Assembly (NCBI GenBank): GCA_943846675.1
Contig: OX044357.1
Coordinates: 2,604,001-2,668,000 of the forward strand
Reading direction: 5' to 3'
DNA from: UBA987 sp002292105
GTDB taxonomy: Bacteria; Bacteroidota; Bacteroidia; NS11-12g; UBA9320
DNA length: 64,000 nucleotides
Position 1 is the first letter of the stretch, and each line of letters starts with the position of its first letter. The notes beneath the pieces were generated by a model. That model was not told where the DNA came from, did no database searches, and worked only from the letters and a program-made list of their open reading frames with translations. Of this stretch, positions 24,386-32,861 are shown piece by piece. The position numbers and the translations under genes are program-made.

Positions 24386-25431
24386 GAGTCAAATCTTTTA
24401 ATGTCAACCTCAGCATGAAGTGCTGTCCCGTGTTCTATATGACTGTATAGTTGCATCGCTAAACTTGGCGCCATTGATACCCCTTTGCTACCAAGTCCAC
24501 TAAACAAATATTGATTGTTCTTTGATGGGTGACGACCTAACAACGGTCGTCTGTCTTTAACCGCGGGTCGAATTCCAACACGATGCTCCTTTATTTGGAG
24601 CGGAGATGATGTAAATTTCGAAACCTTGTCTAGTATTTCTACTCTGGCTTTTTCCGTTTTCTCAAGGTTTGTATTTCGCCAATCGTAGGTAGCACCTGCA
24701 TAAAAGCTACCCTGTTGCGTTGGGCATAGAAAACACCCACCTACAAAAATGTGGTCTTGATCCAGTTTTTTTGACGTTACTTCTAGAACCTCGCCTTTCA
24801 TAGGCGTGAAAGGTAAGTAACCCCAATGCATCGCATTAGCACCCACACAGTACACAACGTTTGCAGCAGAAACATTTTGCCAGCTAATACCCTGGCTCGA
24901 TGGTTGAATGTCTTCTAGTTCGATTTCGCTTTCAGCGAACTGGCCAAGAGATTCAAAATATAGTCTCACAAAATCTAGAAATGCATTTGTATCCACTCGT
25001 CCTCCGCCAGTCACGGCCATACTGCCATAAGGCGCTGAAACTCCCTCGAACATTGGAGAGTCCAACGCTCCGGTGGTGATGAAATTTTTATACTTTTCGT
25101 CAGTCCATTTGCCAGACCAGTCATTCTGTTCGCCAATCGAACTAAAAATCCTAACGATAGGGTGTTCGAATAAAAATCTTCGGTCTGCCATCGATTCCAT
25201 CCTTTTATAAAAGGACTTTGCTGTAGGAAAAAAAGTATCCGCTTCCCATGTGAGGGTCATTCGTTTACCGGTTACAGGGTTCATAATTCCTGCTGCAACA
25301 CGAGACGATGTATTTGGCTTAGGGCTGTCAACAATACAAACAGATTTACCTTGTTCATGCAACGTCATAGCCAAAACAGAACCTGCCACGCCCTGCCCAA
25401 TTATTAAATAATCATAAACACCGTTAACCAT
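24382..25431 (-). CDS. FAD-dependent oxidoreductase, DAO family
   Basis: The protein has 349 residues. The FAD-binding motif is IIGQGVAGSVLA (10-21), followed by 'GKSVCIVDSPKP'. 'SRVAAGIMNPVTGKRM' (about 43-58), 'VVYCVGANAMHWGYLPFTPMKGEV' and the C-terminal 'IRPAVKDRRPLLGRHP...LFSGLGSKGVSMAP' are typical of the DAO/glycine-oxidase-like group in Bacteroidota. The substrate is not predictable. Its -7 element lies 5 bp before the ATG. It is the first gene of a two-gene unit with the LtaS-like gene. Confidence 0.87.
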   Translation of the reverse strand: MVNGVYDYLIIGQGVAGSVLAMTLHEQGKSVCIVDSPKPNTSSRVAAGIMNPVTGKRMTLTWEADTFFPTAKSFYKRMESMADRRFLFEHPIVRIFSSIGEQNDWSGKWTDEKYKNFITTGALDSPMFEGVSAPYGSMAVTGGGRVDTNAFLDFVRLYFESLGQFAESEIELEDIQPSSQGISWQNVSAANVVYCVGANAMHWGYLPFTPMKGEVLEVTSKKLDQDHIFVGGCFLCPTQQGSFYAGATYDWRNTNLEKTEKARVEILDKVSKFTSSPLQIKEHRVGIRPAVKDRRPLLGRHPSKNNQYLFSGLGSKGVSMAPSLAMQLYSHIEHGTALHAEVDIKRFDS

Positions 25432-25436
25432 TGCAG

Positions 25437-25444
25437 CAAAGATA
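25437..25444 (-). promoter_or_regulatory. -7 promoter element of the FAD oxidoreductase gene
   Basis: On the minus strand TATCTTTG is a perfect -7 match and ends 5 bp before the ATG at 25431, predicting a leaderless or near-leaderless mRNA. No TTG is seen at -33. Confidence 0.5.
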
Positions 25445-25513
25445 CTTCGTTGAAGTTTACCGAATTGCGTATGATAGTAGTCTTTTAAAGCCGAAAGAAA
25501 TGCAAAAGGTGGT

Positions 25514-25521
25514 TACTTTTG
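25514..25521 (+). promoter_or_regulatory. -7 promoter element of the porin gene
   Basis: TACTTTTG matches the consensus and ends 16 bp before the GTG start at 25538. The -33 position is T-rich but lacks TTG. Confidence 0.4.
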
Positions 25522-25537
25522 CCGCCGTGTTTTAGTT

Positions 25538-27418
25538 GTGCGCGTTCTACTGACAACCATATTGATTCTATCGCTAACTGCGTTCGGTTTTGGCCAAATG
25601 TTTGATACGACAACCTATCACAAAGATTTATCATCTTATGTAAAGGTTGATGACGTCTTGCATATGCGGTTTAACAAAACGAATGAAGACACCCTCTTAA
25701 AATTTGGTCACCGAATCAACGATGCTTTTATTGAAACCCCCATTGCTTTACATACAGGTCGGATCGCAAGTCCTTCTAGGCCACTGATTTACCAAGCACC
25801 AACAACGGATCAATTTCAGCTCTCGACTCCTCTGTTCAGCAGCTGGTTCTACAATCCCGATAGCATAGTTTACCACAGCTCGCATACACCGCGTACGGAC
25901 TTAACCTATGCCCAGGGTACGGGGAATTTGTTACACTTAGCCGCTAGTCATTCGCAAAGCATCGCTCCAAATTGGAGTTTTGGATTGATTTATAACCGAA
26001 CAAAGTCTCATAATTTATTCCATAACAACTTACCGGCATTCAATCAGGAAAGAATGACCAATCTGTTTAGCACTGGTGTTTACTCACATTTTCACACACC
26101 CAATCACAAATACGAAGTATTCGCAAATTTTGTCAATAGTAAAAACACGGTAAAAGAAACCTTTGGCATTGCCAACCCGGATGAGTTTGACCAATTATCC
26201 GGAAGAGCCAAAACGTTTGCGGGTGAGGCTAACTTTTACGACGCGTCAAATTTGTTCATTGATAGAATCTGGTCGGTGACACAGTTTTTTAGACCTGGCG
26301 AAAGAACCATTCAAGTGAATGACACCACTACTGGACCAGACACAAGCACTTCCAATATTTCATCTCAATGGTTTCATCAACTGCGGTACAGAAGGCACGT
26401 AAACAGGTTTACTGATGGAGACCCGAACACCATCTTGTTCCCAACAAGATTTGTTTCTCTTGAAACACACGATTCCATTTTCCATTCTGTTTTATCCAAC
26501 AAAGTAGGAAAAGCATTTCATGTCAATTCTATGCTAACGAAGATTTGGATGTTACACGAAGCCATTCAGGTAAAACAACAGTATTTTCATAACAGTAGTT
26601 TCAACCACCTTAGGTTTGGCGGCGATATCCGTAAAAGTGGAGAGAACAAGCACCACTATCTATATGCACATGGCTCAGCATTGGGCTTTTACAGTGGAGA
26701 CTTTAAAGGTTTGTATAGATTTGAATCAATGTTAAAGCGCATTGACCTGCGTTCTGAAATTAGTCTTACACGACGACGACCAGATTACAATGATCAATTT
26801 TTTGGTAGTAATAATTATTATTGGAATAGTTCATTAAATAAAACGTTAACAGGTCAAGTAACTGGCCGAATATCAAGTAAAAAATCATCCCAGTTCCTGG
26901 ATGTTAGCTTGTACACTATTGACCAATTCGTTTATTATGACTCGAACGGGATGGTACAACAATTTGACAATGTATTGCAACATGCTAGAGTCAATGCAGT
27001 TTTTCAACTTCGATTAGGATCGTCTTGGTATTTTAAAAATCGTGTAACCTATCAATGGGCTTCAAGCGAGGTTTTGGCGTTACCAACGTTTAGCGTTAAG
27101 ACGCGACTCTATAAAGAAGGGTTTCTATTTAATAAAAATATGTGGGCTAGAATTGGTCTGGATATTCAATACTTCTCACCATATACAGGTACAAGCTACA
27201 ACCCTATTGTTAGACAAATGACCTTGTCGAACAATGAAATCGGTGGTTTTCCAATAGTTGATGTGTTTATCAATAGTGAGGTTCGATCAATGGAACTTTA
27301 CGTCTCTACGAACCATGTCGGTCAAGGTTTCTTTATTAACGATTCTTTTATGGCTTCCAATTATGTGCTCATCGGACGCACATTCCAATTTGGGGTGAAT
27401 TGGCGCTTGTTTGATTAA
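25538..27418 (+). CDS. Putative outer-membrane porin
   Basis: The protein has 626 residues, GTG start. Signal peptide 1-19 (ending FGFGQ). The rest is one long beta-barrel-type sequence with alternating strands and many Tyr, Phe, Asn and His, without plug or TonB box, in the style of the Bacteroidota 'putative porin' family. Examples are 'WSFGLIYNRTKSHNLF', 'YEVFANFVNSKNTV', 'RIWSVTQFFRPGE' and the final 'RTFQFGVNWRLF' with a terminal aromatic. The substrate is unknown. Its stop shares the palindrome TTAA with the convergent OmpA gene. Confidence 0.75.
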   Translation: MRVLLTTILILSLTAFGFGQMFDTTTYHKDLSSYVKVDDVLHMRFNKTNEDTLLKFGHRINDAFIETPIALHTGRIASPSRPLIYQAPTTDQFQLSTPLFSSWFYNPDSIVYHSSHTPRTDLTYAQGTGNLLHLAASHSQSIAPNWSFGLIYNRTKSHNLFHNNLPAFNQERMTNLFSTGVYSHFHTPNHKYEVFANFVNSKNTVKETFGIANPDEFDQLSGRAKTFAGEANFYDASNLFIDRIWSVTQFFRPGERTIQVNDTTTGPDTSTSNISSQWFHQLRYRRHVNRFTDGDPNTILFPTRFVSLETHDSIFHSVLSNKVGKAFHVNSMLTKIWMLHEAIQVKQQYFHNSSFNHLRFGGDIRKSGENKHHYLYAHGSALGFYSGDFKGLYRFESMLKRIDLRSEISLTRRRPDYNDQFFGSNNYYWNSSLNKTLTGQVTGRISSKKSSQFLDVSLYTIDQFVYYDSNGMVQQFDNVLQHARVNAVFQLRLGSSWYFKNRVTYQWASSEVLALPTFSVKTRLYKEGFLFNKNMWARIGLDIQYFSPYTGTSYNPIVRQMTLSNNEIGGFPIVDVFINSEVRSMELYVSTNHVGQGFFINDSFMASNYVLIGRTFQFGVNWRLFD

Positions 27419-28527
27419 GAATCGCCAAGTAGCTGAAGTGTCCACACCTCAACACGTTTGTTCTGATCTGCTTCTTTATTGTTGGCAGGAATCGGGTAAA
27501 TCATCTTATAGTTACTTAATCCCTTGTAGGTAAGACGCTTCTTTTCTATACCACGTGATATTAAATATTGGAATACAGCCTTAGCACGCTTATGGCTTAA
27601 ATCGTGGTTATAAATACGCTGCATTATATTGGCTGTCCTCGATTTGGAAAAATTCATATGCCCCTGAATCTCAATAAAGAGATTTTGGTCTTCTGCCAGC
27701 ATTTGAACCAACTTCTCGAGTTCTGGCATCGCCTCAGGTTTAAAATTATCCGTGTCTGTGTAGAAATAGATATGGTCATATCTCAATTTCTGGACTACGG
27801 CAACGGGTTTCAAGTAAACCTGAAGGGTTAACGTATCTCCCTGCTGTCTGACGCTACTAGGTTCCACATGTATGACCTCATTCAAGTAACCCGACTTAGA
27901 GAACGTAATGTTTAATGTTGGGTATTTCTTACGACTAAAAACACAAACCGCATTACTACTCGTTCGAGCAAACACATTTCTATGTTGTCTTTCAATAACA
28001 TAATCGCAAGGCAGGCGTGTTTTCGTATTTGAATTAAAGGTTTCAATTTTGACAAATTTTACTTCATCCGTTTTCAATTCAGGAATCTCAGGAGGATATG
28101 TTTCGTCTTCATACACTATGGTTATCATCACCCTCCGATTTTTATGCTTGACTTTACTTATCAGTTGACTTTCTCCAAAAGCACCAATTTTTATGATTGC
28201 AGGTTTAACACCTTGTGAGATTAGATACGTTTGCGCATTGGCTGCTCTCCTATTAGACAATCCAACGTTGTACGTCATTGACGCATCACTATCCGTATGA
28301 CCTTCGATATATATTTCTCTGATAATTTTGGGTTGTATTTCGAGAATTGCTTTTCGAATCAATGATTTTGACTGCGTGTTGAGTGCATATCCGTTAGAGG
28401 GGAAATAAATACTGAGGGACTTCTGATTAAAAGACTGGGCATTCACCTGAGTGACCATAAGACTCAGTACAGCGGGCATAAGGAATAGCGCAACTGAATA
28501 CTTCCGAATATTCTGTAAGAGTGTCAT
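27415..28527 (-). CDS. Secreted protein with two OmpA-like peptidoglycan-binding domains
   Basis: The protein has 370 residues from ATG 28527, chosen because it gives a proper signal peptide (cleavage after QVNA); an in-frame ATG 11 codons upstream is possible. OmpA-like domain 1 (about 35-145) has 'IYIEGHTDSDASMTYNVGLSNRRA' and domain 2 (about 255-370) has 'FIEIQGHMNF', 'HDLSHKRAKAVFQYL' and 'NKEADQNKRVEVW'. Between them lies a linker with a small beta domain (about 165-245). No barrel is present, so it is a periplasmic or lipid-free cell-wall binder. Domain 2 keeps the Arg of the wall-binding motif but has Asn-Phe where TD-x is usual. Confidence 0.82.
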   Translation of the reverse strand: MTLLQNIRKYSVALFLMPAVLSLMVTQVNAQSFNQKSLSIYFPSNGYALNTQSKSLIRKAILEIQPKIIREIYIEGHTDSDASMTYNVGLSNRRAANAQTYLISQGVKPAIIKIGAFGESQLISKVKHKNRRVMITIVYEDETYPPEIPELKTDEVKFVKIETFNSNTKTRLPCDYVIERQHRNVFARTSSNAVCVFSRKKYPTLNITFSKSGYLNEVIHVEPSSVRQQGDTLTLQVYLKPVAVVQKLRYDHIYFYTDTDNFKPEAMPELEKLVQMLAEDQNLFIEIQGHMNFSKSRTANIMQRIYNHDLSHKRAKAVFQYLISRGIEKKRLTYKGLSNYKMIYPIPANNKEADQNKRVEVWTLQLLGDS

Positions 28528-28560
28528 GAACAACTTGATAAACGCAAACATGGTGCCCAA

Positions 28561-28972
28561 TATTTCAAGGCTAGGCCTGAAGGTTCAATATTTTCCTTGT
28601 ATCTTCGAAAGATTGTATAAATGACAAGCCCCGACCATATAGGTCAGGACTTAAAATCAAAGATAAAATACTAAACTACTACTTATGATGAAAATTATTA
28701 ACCATGTGCTCTTTCTCTCGAAAGCTACAACTTGTTACAAGCGAAGTATATGCCATACTCATATATCCTGAATATCAGCACTTTAACGTTTTTCACCACC
28801 TTAAAGTGATTCATTTTGGGAATATTTAGTCTATTTTTTAGAATAACAGTATATTTATATCGTTATTGTTATTATTCAAGGCATACAGTAGTTATATTTC
28901 GTCCCATTTCGGGATTACATTCAACTTTCTGAGAATTAATCCACAATTTAAGGCTACAGAAGGCTGTTTTAA
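28561..28972. other. Divergent intergenic region, no gene recognised
   Basis: About 410 bp separate the OmpA-domain gene from the next plus-strand gene. A GACC/GGTC hairpin with a 5-base loop (near 28636-28648) is visible, and a 28-codon plus-strand frame at 28685 which I do not accept as a gene. The sequence is AT-rich, and the only clear signal is the -7 element at 28973. Confidence 0.4.
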
Positions 28973-28980
28973 TAGCTTTG
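28973..28980 (+). promoter_or_regulatory. -7 promoter element, near-leaderless
   Basis: TAGCTTTG is a perfect -7 match, 6 bases before ATG 28987. It overlaps an upstream in-frame TTG at 28978, which argues that ATG 28987 is the real start. Confidence 0.5.
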
Positions 28981-28986
28981 CTTAAA

Positions 28987-29418
28987 ATGGACAAACAATG
29001 GAAAATATCTAACGACGAGACCTTGTTCCTGCTGGACGATCTATATGATGTACAACCCAAATTACAGCGTAAGGAAAGCTCCCCTAAGCAAAACAAGAAC
29101 TCGAAATCAATTGGTATTATCCTTAACGAAGAACCATCCACCCAAACAAGTCTGTTTATTTCAAAAGTCATGCAATCGGTAAATAAGTCTGAAACTGACT
29201 TTGACGTCTATTGGAACCAGGACACAAGTGACATTGCACCGGAAGTAGCTTTGCGATTTGGCGTTAACACGAACACCTCTGACCTATATACAACTACTAA
29301 ACAAGATGGAATCACAACTTGCGATTTTGATTCGATTCATACAATTATGACTGACACGAGCAAAAAAAGACTTCTCTGGGAATGCCTCAAAACAACATTT
29401 AAAATGTCTCAAAATTAA
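28987..29418 (+). CDS. Conserved Bacteroidota hypothetical, possibly DNA polymerase III psi-like
   Basis: The protein has 143 residues from ATG 28987. It starts with a charged segment, then 'KSIGIILNEEPSTQTSLFISKVMQ', later 'PEVALRFGVNT' and ends with 'DTSKKRLLWECLKTTF'. The general pattern (early beta strand plus helix, L/R-FGV in the middle, K-x-LW-x-x-LK near the end) resembles a small family found across Bacteroidota that has been compared with the psi subunit of DNA polymerase III. That link is my recollection of a pattern, not a demonstrated match. The response regulator gene follows 116 bp later. Confidence 0.45.
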   Translation: MDKQWKISNDETLFLLDDLYDVQPKLQRKESSPKQNKNSKSIGIILNEEPSTQTSLFISKVMQSVNKSETDFDVYWNQDTSDIAPEVALRFGVNTNTSDLYTTTKQDGITTCDFDSIHTIMTDTSKKRLLWECLKTTFKMSQN

Positions 29419-29534
29419 CCATCAGTCTACTTTTGGGAATATTTCCAATTATTGACTTTTGTTAATTTGCTCTTTTTCAGTTACTTAAGAAATAAAACAA
29501 TCATTGGCATCTGTATTGTAATTAATGATGCACT

Positions 29535-29921
29535 ATGATTACTACGACTATGACAACTGAACTTAAGATCCTACTTATTGATGATCACGAGATCAACAGC
29601 CTTTTTACTGGGTACATGTTTACTAAACTTGGCATTCCATTTGACGTGGCTACCAACAAGCAACAAGCGATCAACTTACTGAAAGACAATTCGTATACGC
29701 TCATCCTTCTTGATATTCAAATGCCAAATCACGATGGGTACGATGTAGCTAAGGCCTTAAGACTCATGAGTCCGAAGGTGCCTATCATTGCCTTTACTAG
29801 CTTACCTGAAGAAGAAGTTTTACCAAAAGCGCTTAACTCTGGCATGAATGATTACATGTTAAAACCACAAGCGATGCAGGAGATTTGGGGAATGATTAAC
29901 AAGTTTAAACAGTCTGCTTAA
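29535..29921 (+). CDS. Stand-alone response-regulator receiver domain
   Basis: The protein has 128 residues consisting only of a CheY-like domain: acidic pocket Asp16-Asp17, phospho-acceptor Asp60 in 'LILLDIQMPNHDGYD', Thr88 in 'IIAFTSLP' and Lys110 in 'YMLKP'. No output domain. ATGs at 29535 and 29550 are both possible starts. Single receiver domains pass the signal to a partner protein, here unknown; no histidine kinase is present in the window. It ends with a TTAA stop shared with the convergent helicase gene. Confidence 0.93.
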   Translation: MITTTMTTELKILLIDDHEINSLFTGYMFTKLGIPFDVATNKQQAINLLKDNSYTLILLDIQMPNHDGYDVAKALRLMSPKVPIIAFTSLPEEEVLPKALNSGMNDYMLKPQAMQEIWGMINKFKQSA

Positions 29922-32215
29922 GACTTAACAAACCTCAATTTAGCAAACTTTAAGACCAGCTGCTTTTTACCGAATTGATCAAAGACGATGGTGGCTTTTT
30001 TGTTACCAAAATCTCCATCTATCTTCTCCACCGAACCCTTCCCAAACCGCTGGTGCTCTACACTGTCACCAACTTTAATGTCTTTGGTGTCATCAGGAAC
30101 AAAGTCCTCTATAGGAGGTGGTAATGGCTTATTAGGCGAAGGCTTGTTTGAACGGCCATATTTATTCTGAAAACTAGGCTTAGACTTTGCAGCAAAACTT
30201 CTGCCTCCACTCAATCTTGACTCGTCAGGATCAACTTTCTGTTTAAATGTCTTTTTGTCAAGCTCGATAAAATCATTCACAATCTCACTAATGAAACGAC
30301 TAGGCTCACAAGGAAGTAGCTGCCCAAATCGAAACCTAGAATTTGCGTACGACAATGTTAATTTCCGCTCGGCACGGGTCATCCCAACATAAAACAATCG
30401 ACGTTCTTCTTCCAAGTCTTTACGACTGCCACTACTCATTTGAGATGGAAACAAGTTTTCCTCCATTCCAGAGATATACACATAAGGAAACTCAAGACCT
30501 TTGGCTGCGTGAATAGTCATTAAAGAAATCTTTTCATCAGAACCATCATCTTTATCGGCATCGGTAATCAAAGCGATATCCTGAAGATACACACCTAAAT
30601 TCTTGTCCAATTCAGACTCATCATCCTCAACAAACTCTTTTATACCATTGAGCAGTTCCACTACATTCTCGTACCTGCTGATTCCTTCAACCGTTTTGTC
30701 GTCATACAAGTTCTTCAACAAACTGGTTGACTTGGCAATATGCATCGACAACTCGTAAGCGTCTTTACTTGCCAACATGGTTGCAAAGCTTTTGATCTTT
30801 GTGGCAAAATCTGCGAGCCTGGTTTTAGCCGACCCTAAATTGGCAAAAACCTCCGCATTACAAACGATATCCCACCACGACACACCTTGCTCACTGGCGT
30901 GAAGCTGAATTTTATCCAAAGTCGTTTTTCCAATACCCCTTGCTGGATAATTTATAACGCGCTTTAGGCTCTCTTCATCTTTATGGTTTACCGTCAAACG
31001 TAAATAAGCCAGCAGATCTTTCACTTCTTTGCGCTGGTAAAAAGACGTCCCTCCGTAGATTCGATAAGGCAAGTTGAGCTTTCTTAAAGCCTCTTCCAGA
31101 CTCCGACTTTGTGCATTCGTGCGATACAAAATAGCAAATTCCGTGTGGTTCGCTTGGCTTTTCATCTTTTCCTCAAAAATGGACTGTGCAATGAATCGAC
31201 CTTCTTCGTTATCGGTTACTGCCCGAATAACTTTAATCTTTTCTCCAAGCTGATTTGAAGTCCAAACCTTTTTTTCCAACTGATCCTTATTGTTGGCAAT
31301 AATTGACTCTGCGGCATTAACTATGGTTTGCGTAGACCGATAGTTTTGTTCTAGTTTATACACCTTTAAATCAGGATAATCCTTTTCAAAGTTGAGAATG
31401 TTCCGAATTGTTGCGCCTCGAAAAGAATATATACTCTGAGCATCGTCGCCAACCACACAAATATTTTCGTTAACCGCAGCTAGCTTTTTAACAATCATGT
31501 ACTGACAGTGATTCGTATCCTGATACTCATCAACCATTACATACTTAAATTTATGCTGATATTTATTCAGCACATCCACGTGCTTGGTAAATAGCTCAAA
31601 GGTCTTAAGCAGCAAGTCGTCAAAATCCATCGCTCCAGCCATAAAGCATCTTTTTGCATACATGGCATAAATCTTGGCAATCTCAGGCTTTCCACTTACA
31701 GAATCGTACGCAGTAAGCTCATCTGCATTTTGATACATCTTGTGCGTGATTAAGACATTTTTAGCCGCACTTATGCGATTAAGGACAACATTGGGTTTGT
31801 ACGCTTTGTCATCTAACTTTAACTCCTTTATAATTGTTTTTAACAGGCTTTTAGAGTCATCAGTATCGTAAATGGTGAAGTTCGAAGGATAGCCTAACTT
31901 GTCGGCCTCAAACCTTAAAATTTTGGCAAATACAGAGTGAAAAGTACCCATCCAAATATTCTTCGCTTCCGCACCAATTACCTTTTCAATCCGGTTGCGC
32001 ATTTCTTTTGCAGCCTTATTGGTGAATGTTAGTGCCAGGATATTAAATGGATCAATGCCTGAGGCAATCATATGTGCAATGCGATAGGTCAACACCCGCG
32101 TTTTCCCAGAACCTGCTCCAGCAACAATCATCACCGGACCCTTTGTTTGAAGCACGGCTTCGCGTTGCGGGTCATTCAACCCCTTAAGATAGTCCGCTTG
32201 GTGTTGCTCATCCAT
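29918..32215 (-). CDS. UvrD/PcrA-type superfamily 1 DNA helicase
   Basis: The protein has 765 residues. Walker A AGAGSGKT (32-39), 'LTFTNKAAKEMRNRI' (motif Ia), 'VDEYQDTN' (motif II), 'VVGDDAQSIYSFRGA' (III), 'LEQNYRST' (IV), 'LMTIHAAKGLEFPYV' (V) and 'RLFYVGMTRA' (VI) are all intact. The C-terminal 80 residues form the Tudor-like PcrA tail ('VGDSVEHQRFGKGSVEKI'). It is a 3'-5' helicase in DNA repair and replication-fork maintenance; UvrD versus PcrA cannot be separated here. A -7 element lies just before its start. Confidence 0.95.
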   Translation of the reverse strand: MDEQHQADYLKGLNDPQREAVLQTKGPVMIVAGAGSGKTRVLTYRIAHMIASGIDPFNILALTFTNKAAKEMRNRIEKVIGAEAKNIWMGTFHSVFAKILRFEADKLGYPSNFTIYDTDDSKSLLKTIIKELKLDDKAYKPNVVLNRISAAKNVLITHKMYQNADELTAYDSVSGKPEIAKIYAMYAKRCFMAGAMDFDDLLLKTFELFTKHVDVLNKYQHKFKYVMVDEYQDTNHCQYMIVKKLAAVNENICVVGDDAQSIYSFRGATIRNILNFEKDYPDLKVYKLEQNYRSTQTIVNAAESIIANNKDQLEKKVWTSNQLGEKIKVIRAVTDNEEGRFIAQSIFEEKMKSQANHTEFAILYRTNAQSRSLEEALRKLNLPYRIYGGTSFYQRKEVKDLLAYLRLTVNHKDEESLKRVINYPARGIGKTTLDKIQLHASEQGVSWWDIVCNAEVFANLGSAKTRLADFATKIKSFATMLASKDAYELSMHIAKSTSLLKNLYDDKTVEGISRYENVVELLNGIKEFVEDDESELDKNLGVYLQDIALITDADKDDGSDEKISLMTIHAAKGLEFPYVYISGMEENLFPSQMSSGSRKDLEEERRLFYVGMTRAERKLTLSYANSRFRFGQLLPCEPSRFISEIVNDFIELDKKTFKQKVDPDESRLSGGRSFAAKSKPSFQNKYGRSNKPSPNKPLPPPIEDFVPDDTKDIKVGDSVEHQRFGKGSVEKIDGDFGNKKATIVFDQFGKKQLVLKFAKLRFVKS

Positions 32216-32219
32216 AATT

Positions 32220-32227
32220 CAAAAGTA
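32220..32227 (-). promoter_or_regulatory. -7 promoter element of the helicase gene
   Basis: On the minus strand TACTTTTG ends 4 bp before the ATG at 32215, predicting an mRNA with little or no leader. No TTG at -33. Confidence 0.45.
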
Positions 32228-32249
32228 TGTTCACTTAAAACCCGTTCTT

Positions 32250-32861
32250 GTGAAATTTGACCATTCTTATCAACAATATCCCCAAAAGTTTTACAAATTT
32301 GTGCCAACAAGAAAAACATTGGAATTTACATCAATAAACATCGAAGGACCTAAAGTAATAACACCCAAAGTATTTGGTGACAGCAGGGGTTATTTTTTTG
32401 AAAGTTATAACGACGGCGACTTCAAATCTGCAGGTCTTGATTTGGATTTTGTACAGGATAATCAATCTATGTCACACAAAGGTGTGCTACGCGGTTTACA
32501 TTTTCAAAAACCACCCTTCGACCAAGGAAAGCTTGTGCGCGTCATTGCTGGTGCCGTGCAAGACGTTATTGTGGACATAAGAAAAGACAGCCCAACCTAT
32601 GGCAGCGCCTTTGACATAGAACTCAGCGGTGAGAACAATTTGATGTTCTGGATTCCACCAGGTTTCGCTCATGGCTTTTGCACGCTTCAAGACAATACCA
32701 TTTTTTCTTACAAGTGCACCAACTTGTACCACCCTTCCAGCGAAGACGGCATCCCTTACAACGACCCATCATTAAACATTTCTTGGGCCCTTGACGAGGT
32801 TCAACTGTCGGATAAAGATTTATTATTCAAACCTTTTAAGGAATTTACATCTCCGTTTTAA
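32250..32861 (+). CDS. rfbC: dTDP-4-dehydrorhamnose 3,5-epimerase
   Basis: The protein has 203 codons if GTG 32250 is used; relatives begin near residue 24, so the TTG at 32319 (giving about 180 residues) may be the true start. Conserved blocks are 'FGDSRGYFFESYN', 'DNQSMSHKGVLRGLHFQ' with the catalytic His, 'VRVIAGAVQDVIVDIRKDSPTYG' and 'WIPPGFAHGFCTL'. The enzyme epimerises C3 and C5 of the sugar nucleotide in dTDP-L-rhamnose synthesis. The partner genes rfbA, rfbB and rfbD are not nearby. The stop overlaps the start of the dioxygenase gene by one base (TAATG). Confidence 0.9.
   Translation: MKFDHSYQQYPQKFYKFVPTRKTLEFTSINIEGPKVITPKVFGDSRGYFFESYNDGDFKSAGLDLDFVQDNQSMSHKGVLRGLHFQKPPFDQGKLVRVIAGAVQDVIVDIRKDSPTYGSAFDIELSGENNLMFWIPPGFAHGFCTLQDNTIFSYKCTNLYHPSSEDGIPYNDPSLNISWALDEVQLSDKDLLFKPFKEFTSPF

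Noticed and set aside
28685..28771. A 28-codon plus-strand frame starting MMKIINHV in the spacer before the psi-like gene
   Set aside because: It is too short, lacks a promoter at a suitable distance and has no recognisable family beyond a vague similarity of its first residues to small zinc-finger anti-sigma-like proteins.
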